From assembly GCF_019097595.1 (NCBI RefSeq), contig NC_080726.1, positions 16,839,705 through 16,903,704 of the forward strand: DNA of 64,000 nt, in the 5' to 3' direction. The notes below the pieces were generated by a model. It saw nothing but the letters and a program-made list of their open reading frames with translations, was not told the DNA's origin and did not search any database. Shown here one piece after another: positions 50,738-58,340 of this stretch. Every line of letters starts with the position of its first letter. Position 1 is the first letter of the stretch. The translations under genes were made by a program, and so were the position numbers. Source of the stretch: Hemibagrus wyckioides. Lineage: Eukaryota; Chordata; Actinopteri; Siluriformes; Bagridae.

Positions 50738-50850
50738 TACGGTAAACTTACAGTGGCGCTTACGGTAAACGCACGCGAAGGAGCTTTAAGGTCATTAAAA
50801 CAGCTCGCCGAAACTGAAATGTAAATGTTTTCCTGTCAACCAAACGTGTA

Positions 50851-50887
<37 letters not shown>

Positions 50888-51075
50888 GCCCGCTCACGCG
50901 GGCGCGCGCGCGCGCACACACGTGGTAGTGTCTACGTCGATGGGGTGGAGTGTGTAAACTACCCGACCGGGGCGCATAAATACACACACTCACACACACT
51001 CTGTCACACTCACATACACAGCCTGCACTGCTTGGCGACGCTTTCACACCGACTAGGACGACTCTGTACTGAAAT
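50738..51075 (+). promoter_or_regulatory. probable promoter and 5' UTR of the zfp36-like gene
   Basis: CpG density rises sharply here compared with the desert to the left. A TATA-like CATAAATA sits at 50975-50982, which would place initiation near 51005-51012 and give a 5' UTR of about 65 bases with no upstream ATG. Two identical TACGGTAAAC decamers (50738-50747 and 50761-50770) contain forkhead-like GTAAAC cores. A CT array (50855-50886) and a 23-bp alternating purine-pyrimidine tract lie between. The start site is inferred from TATA spacing, not observed. Confidence 0.55.
50855..50924. repeat. (CT)n tract next to an alternating GC/CA tract
   Basis: CT units at 50855-50886, then, after a CGCCCGCTCACGCG spacer, strict purine-pyrimidine alternation at 50902-50924 (GCGCGC then ACACACGTG). 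Such CG/CA alternation is the classic Z-DNA-prone sequence and lies within 180 bp of the start codon. Confidence 0.9.
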
Positions 51076-52358
51076 ATGTCGGACAAATACGACGAACTTA
51101 TTCGCGTAAGTTACTTTTTTGTTGTTGTTATTTTTCCAAAGACTTTAATGTCTGCTTTCCCGTCGAGCTGAAGAGCAAACTCGGAGTGAAGTGTCACTTC
51201 GTCCCTCATGCTCTGCTGTTTAGTTTAGCTCATTGACCTACGTGGCAGATTTGCTGATGTTGCTTGTGTTGACGTGAAAACCGTTTTATTCACATTCCTT
51301 TCCTCTTTTCTCCACAGAACCTATTTCAGATTGGCCTGAAAGATGATTTTCCAAAGCAACACACAAAGCCAGCAGTGGCTCGTCAGTTATCTTCCTGCTT
51401 CTCGCCGAAAAGCCTCAGCGAGGAGAAGCTCAGCGAGGACACCTTCAGCTGGCCATTTGACATATGGAGTGAGAACATGCCGAAGAAACCACAGTATCCG
51501 TTCAGGGCTGACCGATCTATGAGTCTGACCGACAACTATCTCCCCAACTTCAACAACAAGATGAAGTCTCTTGATCTTCCTCCACCACCTGGATTCCCAC
51601 CCTTAGCTCCTCATGCTTCAAATCGGTACAAGACTGAGCTGTGTAGAAGTTTCCAAGAGAATGGCAGCTGTAAATATGGCAACAAGTGTCAGTTTGCACA
51701 CGGTGAGAGCGAGCTTCGAGGCCTTTACCGCCACCCGAAGTACAAAACAGAGGCATGTCGCACATTCTACAACTTTGGATACTGTCCCTACGGAAGCCGC
51801 TGCCACTTTATCCACGAGGAGAAACTGTCTTCTCCTCAAACACTCAACCAGAAGAGCCAAGCACCTGCCAGCCAGCAAGCACGGGTTCTGCGCCAGAGTG
51901 TGAGCTTCGCTGGATTCCTCGGCTCTCGCAGTATCTCTCCACCAATTCCCTACGAATCCATGGGCTTCAGCCGTGCGCCCTCGGTTTCTCCTCCACCCAC
52001 CGACATCTTGTCCCCTGTGTTAAACGACACAAGCCGTGAAATGTTTCCATTTCCACAGATCAGAGGTGAGAGCGATGTCCATAACCACCCTCTGCTCATT
52101 GAGCCTCAGAAGTCCTCGCACTGGGGCCAAGGAACAAACTTTGAGCCGCTGGCAAACAAATGTGTGGGGAAGGAGAACCGAAGCAGTGCATTCGGTTTCA
52201 GCCATACCAGCATGCAGCGCTTCGCCTCTGACGAGTCTCTCTCAGACCACGAGAGCTACAGCAGCACAGGGAGTTCCAGTGGCTCAGAGTCTCCCACCTT
52301 TGAAAATGCAGCCAGTAAACGCCTCACTGTTTTTGCTCGAATGTCTGTTTCTGAGTAA
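51076..52358 (+). CDS. zfp36: ZFP36/tristetraprolin-family mRNA decay activator
   Basis: Two coding exons, 51076-51105 and 51318-52358, joined across a GT-AG intron, give 356 residues. The protein binds AU-rich elements in mRNA 3' ends and recruits deadenylases. Two C-X8-C-X5-C-X3-H zinc fingers are intact: C119, C128, C134, H138 and C157, C166, C172, H176, with the family's 18-residue linker and RYKTEL/KYKTEA leaders. A PPPPGFPPLAP motif precedes them (98-108). DRSMSL (75-80) and LRQSVSF (201-207) match the two MK2/14-3-3 phosphosite regions of tristetraprolin. The C-terminus, RLTVFARMSVSE, resembles the CNOT1-binding tail (family form: R-L-P-I-F...SVSE). The start was chosen because ATG 51076 opens a ten-residue first exon (MSDKYDELIR), like the tiny first exon of ZFP36, ending at a perfect GTAAGT donor. 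The second finger's GSRCHFIH favours zfp36 over the L1/L2 paralogues, but the fish paralogue cth1 cannot be excluded. Confidence 0.93.
51106..51317 (+). other. single intron of the zfp36-like gene
   Basis: The donor CGC|GTAAGT and the acceptor TTTTCTCCACAG|AAC bound a 212-bp intron between codons 10 and 11 (phase 0). One short intron right after a tiny first exon is the usual ZFP36-family gene structure. Confidence 0.93.
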
Positions 52359-52436
52359 TTTTTTTTTTTCCAAAAATATGGACATATTCTTTTCCAAAGA
52401 TTCTTTGATATGACATAATTATATGACTTAATAGTG

Positions 52437-52448
52437 TTTATTTATTTA
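52437..52448 (+). promoter_or_regulatory. AU-rich element, UUAUUUAUU nonamer
   Basis: TTTATTTATTTA contains UUAUUUAUU at 52438-52446, the optimal tristetraprolin binding site, 80 bases past the stop codon. Further UAUUUAU heptamers lie at 53079-53085, 53090-53096 and 53124-53130. Binding of the encoded protein to its own message would shorten its half-life, as known for mammalian tristetraprolin. Confidence 0.75.
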
Positions 52449-53205
52449 CTTTCATTACTGGCTATAGGAAATTAATTTTGATACACACTTGCAGTCTAAA
52501 GCTATGTATTTTTATTGCGTTTGTACTTTTCTACCATTGTGTCTTCCACTTGCTTGCTTTGCTAAAGACAGATTTTACCACAGACATTTGTTCAAAATCA
52601 TCAGGTGCTGTATAATCGCTAATGACCTGACGTAAGCAGAGCTGGTGTCTGTGCCCATTCCTAACAATCAGAGATCAGATTTCTAGGCTAACTCAACCAG
52701 CAATGTGACAAACCTGAAATGATAGCTATTACATGTACTCACTAAGAAATGCACTTTACCTCTACAGGGAGATATGTAGCATTTAACCAAAGCATTATGA
52801 TCTAGTATGCCAATCTATTGTGTTTGGCTTGGATCTTGGAAGCCTTTTGGTAAAAAAAAAAAAGAAAAAGAAAAACTCCCTCTGTTCTAATTTACACACA
52901 ACAAAAATGTAAAACCATGGGGGGGTTTTTTGTTTGTTTGTTTTTTTGTTTTTTTGTTTTTTTTTTCGAAACAAGACCTGTCTTGTGTTTTTTATCAGGG
53001 ACTGTAACATTACAGTATTTCTCTAGTTTAGGATGCCTTCATTTGCATTGTTTTGTAATTGTATAGATTTAACCAATGTATTTATTAAGTATTTATTAAA
53101 GCAACAGCAATGTATTTTTTACTTATTTATCTAAACACATGTTGGGGTATGAAAAGTTTTCCCACAAAATGATGGATTCCACAATAATTTCCCAAAGATC
53201 TATTA

Positions 53206-53211
53206 AATAAA
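53206..53211 (+). terminator. poly(A) signal of the zfp36-like gene
   Basis: AATAAA followed about 20-50 bases later by a T/GT-rich region (TTTTTGTCTCTTTTGG..TTTGTG), the standard vertebrate cleavage context. Confidence 0.7.
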
Positions 53212-53424
53212 TGATGTGGAATGGTAACTATTTTTGTCTCTTTTGGTTATTTGTGTTTCATGTTTGTCTTCTTTTGCTGACTCAACACTCAGCAGCCAAA
53301 ATCCAACACACTGTATGAAAATCACAGCAAAGTATACTTTGAAAACAACAATTGATTGTCAGATAGATTGCACATGTTATATATTGTTATGATGTTATAA
53401 TTATATGTTGAACCTGGAGCTAAG

Positions 53425-53845
53425 ATACAAACGGGTGAAGTGGGGTAGGTATGGGGTAGGAGAAGGGTGATGTGGGGTAGGAGAAGAGTGATGAGAGGTA
53501 TGAGTGGGGTAGTAGCAGGGTGATGTAAGGTATGAGTGGAGTAGGTGTGGGGTGATGTGAAGTGAGTGGGGTAGTAGCGGGGTGATGTAAGGTATGAGTG
53601 GAGTAGGTGTGGGGTGATGTGAAGTGAGTGGGGTAGTAGCGGGGTGATGTAAGGTATGAGTGGAGTAGGTGTGGGGTGATGTGAAGTGAGTGGGGTAGTA
53701 GCGGGGTGATGTAAGGTATGAGTGGAGTAGGTGTGGGGTGATGTGAAGTGAGTGGGGTAGTAGCGGGGTGATGTAAGGTATGAGTGGGGTAGGTGTGGTG
53801 TGATGTGATTTATGAGTGGGGTAGATGTGGGGTAGGTGTGGAAGG
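53425..53845. repeat. G-rich minisatellite with a 62-bp dimeric period
   Basis: The anchor TGATGTAAGG recurs at 53521, 53583, 53645, 53707 and 53769, exactly 62 bp apart. Each 62-bp unit is two related halves, one starting GGGGTAGTAGCGGGGTGATG and the other GGAGTAGGTGTGGGGTGATG, so the array arose from a simpler repeat of about 31 bp. Single diverged monomers flank it on the left (53425-53520) and right. The 215-codon Thr/Pro/His-rich frame on the minus strand is a by-product. Confidence 0.97.
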
Positions 53846-54087
53846 TCCCATATACGTTTTTTTCGGAGCAGCCCACATGTCTTGCCTCAGGCTTGCCTGC
53901 GTCACCTGTCGCATTTTTTACCATTTCATAGTCACTTAAGAACTTCCCTTCTTTATTTCCCTTCTTCATTGGAAAACTTCAGCAGGAAGTAATCAGTGTT
54001 AAGTCTATAATGAACTCAGAAATGATGCTGATCTATTTTCAGGAGCTCACTGTGCTCATTAATGTGACTATAAACTGTTGAAGAAAG

Positions 54088-54090
<3 letters not shown>

Positions 54091-54121
<31 letters not shown>
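54091..54121. repeat. (AT)n array, Tc1 insertion target
   Basis: The AT array continues on the far side of the transposon (55370-55378, TATATATAT). This shows that the element inserted into a TA within this microsatellite. Confidence 0.9.
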
Positions 54122-54124
<3 letters not shown>

Positions 54125-54150
54125 TATATTGCCAAAAGTATTCGCTCACC
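54122..54150 (+). repeat. left terminal inverted repeat of the Tc1-like element
   Basis: 29 bp, identical to the reverse complement of 55341-55369. It contains the GCCAAAAGTATTCGCTCACC segment expected for transposase binding and cleavage. Confidence 0.95.
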
Positions 54151-54255
54151 CATCCAAATAATCAGAATCAGGTGTTCCAATCACTTCCATGGCCACAGGT
54201 GTATAAAATCAAGCACCTAGGCATGCAGACTGTTTTTACAAACATTTGTGAAAGA

Positions 54256-55287
54256 ATGGGTCGCTCTCAGGAGCTCAGTGAATTCCAGCGTGGAACTGTG
54301 ATAGGATGCCGCCTGTGCAACAAATCCAGTCGTGAAATTTCCTCGCTCCTAAATATTCCACAGTCAACTGTCAGCTGTATTATAAGAACGTGGAAGTGTT
54401 TGGGAACGACAGCAACTCAGCCACGAAGTGGTAGGCCACGTAAACTGACGGAGCGGGGTCAGCGGATGCTGAGGCGCATAGTGCGAAGAGGTCGCCAACT
54501 TTCTGCAGAGTCAATCGCTACAGACCTCCAAACTTCATGTGGCCTTCAGATTAGCTCAAGAACAGTGCGCAGAGAGCTTCATGGAATGGGTTTCCATGGC
54601 CGAGCAGCTGCATCCAAGCCATACATCACCAAGTGCAATGCAAAGCGTCGGATGCAGTGGTGTAAAGCACGCCACCACTGGACTCTAGAGCAGTGGAGAC
54701 GCGTTCTCTGGAGTGACGAATTGCGCTTCTCCATCTGGCAATCTGATGGACAAGTCTGGGTTTGGCGGTTGCCAGGAGAACGGTACTTGTCTGACTGCAT
54801 TGTGCCAAGTGTAAAGTTTGGTGGAGGGGGGATTATGGTGTGGGGTTGTTTTTCAGGAGCTGGGCTTGGCCCCTTAGTTCCAGTGAAAGGAACTCTGAAT
54901 GCTTCAGCATACCAAGACATTTTGGACAATTCCATGCTCCCAACTTTGTGGGAACAGTTTGGAGCTGGCCCCTTCCTCTTCCAACATGACTGTGCACCAG
55001 TGCACAAAGCAAGGTCCATAAAGACATGGATGACAGAGTCTGGTGTGGATGAACTTGACTGGCCTGCACAGAGTCCTGACCTCAACCCGATAGAACACCT
55101 TTGGGATGAATTAGAGCGGAGACTGAGAGCCAGGCCTTCTCGTCCAACATCAGTGTGTGACCTCACAAATGCGCTTCTGGAAGAATGGTCAAAAATTCCC
55201 ATAAACACTCTCCTAAACCTTGTGGACAGCCTTCCCAGAAGAGTTGAAGCTGTTATAGCTGCAAAGGGTGGACCGACGTCATATTGA
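54256..55287 (+). CDS. Tc1-like DD34E transposase, apparently intact
   Basis: Encodes the enzyme that excises and reinserts the element at TA sites. The start at 54256 ([13 protein letters not shown]) gives 343 residues, the normal Tc1 length; the frame is open further upstream, and an in-frame ATG at 54223 is an alternative. Residues about 5-115 form the paired-like DNA-binding region with two helix-turn-helix motifs separated by a GRPRKL AT-hook-like motif near residue 59. The catalytic domain keeps D154 ([10 protein letters not shown]), a glycine-rich [15 protein letters not shown] block, D245 ([11 protein letters not shown]) and E280 ([11 protein letters not shown]), with exactly 34 residues between the last two. 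No stop or frameshift is seen. WSDEL differs from the recalled WSDES of relatives, so activity is not assured. Confidence 0.95.
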   Translation: MGRSQELSEFQRGTVIGCRLCNKSSREISSLLNIPQSTVSCIIRTWKCLGTTATQPRSGRPRKLTERGQRMLRRIVRRGRQLSAESIATDLQTSCGLQISSRTVRRELHGMGFHGRAAASKPYITKCNAKRRMQWCKARHHWTLEQWRRVLWSDELRFSIWQSDGQVWVWRLPGERYLSDCIVPSVKFGGGGIMVWGCFSGAGLGPLVPVKGTLNASAYQDILDNSMLPTLWEQFGAGPFLFQHDCAPVHKARSIKTWMTESGVDELDWPAQSPDLNPIEHLWDELERRLRARPSRPTSVCDLTNALLEEWSKIPINTLLNLVDSLPRRVEAVIAAKGGPTSY

Positions 55288-55340
55288 ACCCTATGGATTA
55301 GGAATGGGATGTCACTTAAGTTCATATACGAGTCAAGGCA

Positions 55341-55369
55341 GGTGAGCGAATACTTTTGGCAATATAGTG
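55341..55369 (+). repeat. right terminal inverted repeat of the Tc1-like element
   Basis: 29 bp, exact inverse of the left repeat. It is followed by TA and the continuing AT array. Confidence 0.95.
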
Positions 55370-55404
55370 TATATATATGCTCATATATGTATGCTCATAT
55401 CATC

Positions 55405-55492
55405 TCAGGGAGTTTTTCTTGCCACTGTCTTTGAGACAATGTCCATAAAAGCACTAATACAAATAAATTGAACTGAACTGAGTTGAATTTAC
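55405..55492 (+). mobile_element. tail of a common fish retroposon-like repeat
   Basis: 'AGGGAGTTTTTCTTGCCACT' followed by 'GAGACAATGTCCATAAAAGC' and 'ACAAATAAATTGAACTGAAC' matches a recalled, very abundant fish 3' tail. An antisense trace lies at 30496-30560. Confidence 0.5.
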
Positions 55493-57467
55493 GTTTTTCT
55501 GAACTAGAAAGTCATGAGACAAGTTGCTTTCCTGCATGGTAGTACTTAGTGTCCGAGTTTCCCTGCAGCAGGTCAGAGATCAGTTCCAGTATGAAAATGT
55601 CCTGAGACTGAACTACAACATATCTAAATGAACAGCTACAACATGAAAGCTCCAGTCATGTTACACTATAATAAAGCCAGAAAAGATCTGACCAGTCTTT
55701 TTTCTCCCCAAAAAAGGTATTAAACCTCTCTTTTGTCCTTGTGATGCCGAAAAAGAGTTAAAACACACATAGCCCAGTTAGTTCTTTTTCTTCTATGCCA
55801 ACAGGCACACCGGACGTGTTACCATAACAACAGAGCAGTCCAGTTAAAGCAAATAAGTAGCCACTGGATGTATTCTGCTTCAGTGGACAAGGGCTCTTAT
55901 TGTGCCTGACAGGGTAAACACACAGCTGCTTTATGGTTCCTTAAAGACATAATAACAGCAACAGCGAGTGAGCTGACCATAGAGCTGACTGTATTTTGCC
56001 TCTCTATACAGTGCAAATCCACCTCCCTTTGGTGTAGAGACCCTGAAATACCAAACTGCTCTGATTCATGAGCTGTACTTGTCTTGATAACACACCTGCT
56101 AAGAGCAGTCAGGCCTTTAAATTGTCCGAATCATATACACGTGTACTTCTTGTTTTCTTGTATAAAAGGAAAATATCTTTCTTGCCAAAAGTGTGCTATT
56201 TGCCAGTCTGACAGGAGTTAAAGTTTAATCTAAAATTAAACTAAACTCTAATCTAACACTGAACTAAACTGTAGTAAACGTGTGAGTCGGTGGAGAACAA
56301 CACCACAGCCATCAGGTCACTTCCATCACACAATCTTAGATTAGACACAGCATAAACCATCTATAGAAATGTCTGTATTAGTTTTTTAAAGCAATTAAAA
56401 CAGTGTCTTTATATTGCTCTGTTTATTGTAGTAGCATTGACCACTTCATCCCCATCACATGCTACATGAAGGCTGAACCACACGTGACACAGCTTCTTTT
56501 TTTTTTTTTAATCCACCCTGAGATAAATTCCGCTTCAGTGGTCAGTCTGCTGTTCTCCAATAATTTTGTTATTAATGTTTAACTGTCTGTTGCTGCACTT
56601 TAACCTCACTTGTCTGTTCATAAACCTTTATCTACACACACTAGAAAGCAAACAACTCCAGTGATTAATATATCCAACCTGCCTGCTGTGATACTGCAAT
56701 GAGCAGCAGGGCTGAAAGAGGAAGAAACAGAATCTGTGGGAACTTATATTTGGTCCAATTTAAGAAATATTTTGCTTCTCTAAAGTTTTACTTCGTCAAA
56801 TACTTTTTGTTCCACTGAAGTAAAGGGCAGAAAAGTGGAAGTAGGTCTCATGCTTAAGGGGCATAAAGGAGAATTGCGCAAAGAACACAGCGTCATGGAA
56901 ACATGTCTGCTTTCTGTTCTGCCTGCGCAAGGTGCTGTTAAGGCCTGTCAAAGTGCTCGACTGCCAAGAACAACACAACCCCAGAGAATGTGGAGGACGA
57001 TGCGGTCAAAAGTATGAGAAAAGTAGGGGGAGACGGCTTAAATAAGAGTCTAGTGCTTCCAAATGCATTGCATGTGTGGTGAAGTATTCTCAGTGTGGGG
57101 AAGAAGGCGGTCTCCATCCAAAGGTTACATTCCCATTTAAACTTCCTGTAAAATTTGACCTATTTTAGGGAGAGTTGCTTGTCAGTCACATGATTTTCAC
57201 TATATAGTAGTCCATAGCAGATGCTTACTCTAACTCCCAGGCTGTGAATAAGTATTTGTTTACATCATGGCCTTCATTCCTGAATTTTCCCTGATAATTA
57301 TGTAACAGCATTTTACAATTTTTCTCCTTTTTCCTGTCAAAGGCGGGACCACAGATCAAGCCTCTTCTCTCGTGTAAACTCAGGACATTTTTCGAACTTT
57401 TCCTTTTCAGAATAAAAGTAATAGTTTGAGGTTTTATTAGGGGATTTTTCTTTCTTCCCCTTGGCTA

Positions 57468-57468
<1 letters not shown>
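55493..57468. other. 2-kb stretch without a secure gene
   Basis: No gene was securely recognised. One frame at about 56848-57012 contains a cysteine-containing peptide (LDCQEQHNPRECGGRCGQKY) that is discussed among the findings as a weak candidate exon. Confidence 0.45.

Positions 57469-57499
<31 letters not shown>
57469..57499. repeat. (CT)n tract
   Basis: CT dinucleotide array that ends in CAG, so it also resembles a strong polypyrimidine tract and splice acceptor on the + strand. Confidence 0.9.
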
Positions 57500-57501
57500 A
57501 G

Positions 57502-57640
57502 AGTGCTTGCGTCACTGTCAGGGAGGCCGCTGCTATATCCCAGCCTGCTACGACAAGTCCCGCTGGAGGAAAAAATGCACCACGGTGTAAGCGTGGCTAT
57601 AAAAGGAAATTACTTCCACTGCTAAGCTTTTGACGTCAGA
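57502..57640 (+). promoter_or_regulatory. GC-richer block with TATA box and CRE; possible exon
   Basis: A block of higher GC than its surroundings contains GGCTATAAAAGG (TATA box, 57597-57604, also CArG-like) and a perfect palindromic CRE, TGACGTCA (57631-57638). An AP-1/CRE-like TGCGTCA lies upstream at 57507-57513. Alternatively the first 89 bases may be a last coding exon after the CAG at 57499-57501: the frame ECLRHCQGGRCYIPACYDKS... ends at TAA 57588-57590. All three forward frames are open here, so coding is not established. The protein is not recognised. Confidence 0.3.
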
Positions 57641-57875
57641 GGCAAACTATTTCCTTTTTTCTGCTGCCCTGCACTGAGAAATGGACATTGCTTCTTCCTT
57701 CTTCTTTTGCACATGCTGTTCCATTTATATATAATTACATTAAACAGTGTAGTGAAGTATCTTTATTTCTTTTATTCTTTCCTTTAAAAGGAAATCAATT
57801 CGTGAGGGTGATGTTGGGTTAATTTCGGTACAGTTATACAGAAGCTATTTATATATTTATATATGATATATAAAC
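57641..57875. other. non-coding stretch, no feature recognised
   Basis: T-rich with AT runs. Nothing identified. Confidence 0.5.
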
Positions 57876-58025
57876 ATACACTGTATTGGCCAAAACACTC
57901 ATATGAGCTTCTTTCCCAAACCGTTTCCCAAACTGAATCACACAGTTGTACAGAACGTATCTGTGTGTGGAGCTTTACACTTTCCCTAAGATCTAAGAGT
58001 CCAAACTTTGTTCCACCTCCATGGT
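57876..58025. mobile_element. decayed Tc1-derived short element, opposite orientation to the 5.3-kb copy
   Basis: It begins CATACACTGTATTGGCCAAA, a Tc1-type end. The motifs 'CAGTTGTACAGAACGTATCT', 'GGAGCTTTACACTTTCCCT' and 'CTAAGAGTCCAAACTTTGTT' match the reverse complement of 5540-5700 in the same order. Confidence 0.65.
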
Positions 58026-58129
58026 ATGTTATCTTAATATATCCAGTAGCTAAATAACAGCAACGAAAACATGAGTCAGTATCAGAACCAGCTGATGTTA
58101 GCTCACAACCATAAACCTTATAGTGTTCA

Positions 58130-58147
58130 CACACACACACACACACA
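58130..58147. repeat. short (CA)n array
   Basis: CA dinucleotide array bordering a dispersed repeat. Confidence 0.9.
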
Positions 58148-58149
58148 GT

Positions 58150-58340
58150 CATTAACAGGAACACCTGTACACCTGCTCATTCATGCAACTGTTCAATCAG
58201 GTGGCAGCACATGGGTCTAATCCCACAGATACGGGTCTAATCATACAGATACAGTTCAAGATATCTATCTATATCTATCTATCTTCAGAGATAGGAGATC
58301 TCAGTTACTTTGGTGTGGTTGTTGATGGATTTTTACACCC
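58150..58340 (+). mobile_element. fragment of a widespread fish interspersed repeat
   Basis: 'AACAGGAACACCTGTACACC', 'TGCTCATTCATGCAACTGTT', 'CAGATACAGTTCAAGA' and 'GAGATCTCAGTTACTTTGG' follow the order of a recalled abundant fish element. A (TCTA)n insertion sits at 58260-58283. Related interior pieces are at 37785 and 39003. Confidence 0.55.

Larger units (their letters stand above)
52359..53230 (+). other. 3' untranslated region of the zfp36-like gene
   Basis: An AU-rich region of about 0.87 kb from the stop codon to just past the AATAAA at 53206-53211. It includes poly(T)-rich stretches (52358-52370, 52920-52966) and several AU-rich elements. The end is inferred from the poly(A) signal followed by a T/GT-rich downstream region (53230-53270). 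Confidence 0.7.
54122..55369 (+). mobile_element. complete 1.25-kb Tc1-like transposon
   Basis: The element starts CACTATATTGCCAAAAGTAT and ends with the exact inverse, ATACTTTTGGCAATATAGTG. The terminal inverted repeats are identical over 29 bp (54122-54150 and 55341-55369; two more matching bases outside belong to the TA target). It is flanked by TA on both sides, the Tc1/mariner target duplication. The single open frame inside is uninterrupted. Identical ends and an intact frame suggest a young copy. From memory the family is widespread in fish genomes and linked to horizontal spread. Confidence 0.95.

Noticed and set aside
50760..51086. 108-codon minus-strand frame over the zfp36 promoter
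   Set aside because: It is generated by the CT tract and GC alternation, and runs antisense to the promoter and 5' UTR.
51550..52413. Several frames of 60 to 125 codons overlapping zfp36 exon 2
   Set aside because: They are shadows of a GC-balanced coding exon. The sense frame carries the two zinc fingers.
53322..53969. 215-codon minus-strand frame rich in Thr, Pro and His
   Set aside because: It lies over the 62-bp minisatellite, and its periodicity follows the repeat rather than protein constraint.
54579..55325. 248-codon frame antisense to the Tc1 transposase
   Set aside because: It is a shadow of the sense transposase frame, which has all catalytic motifs.
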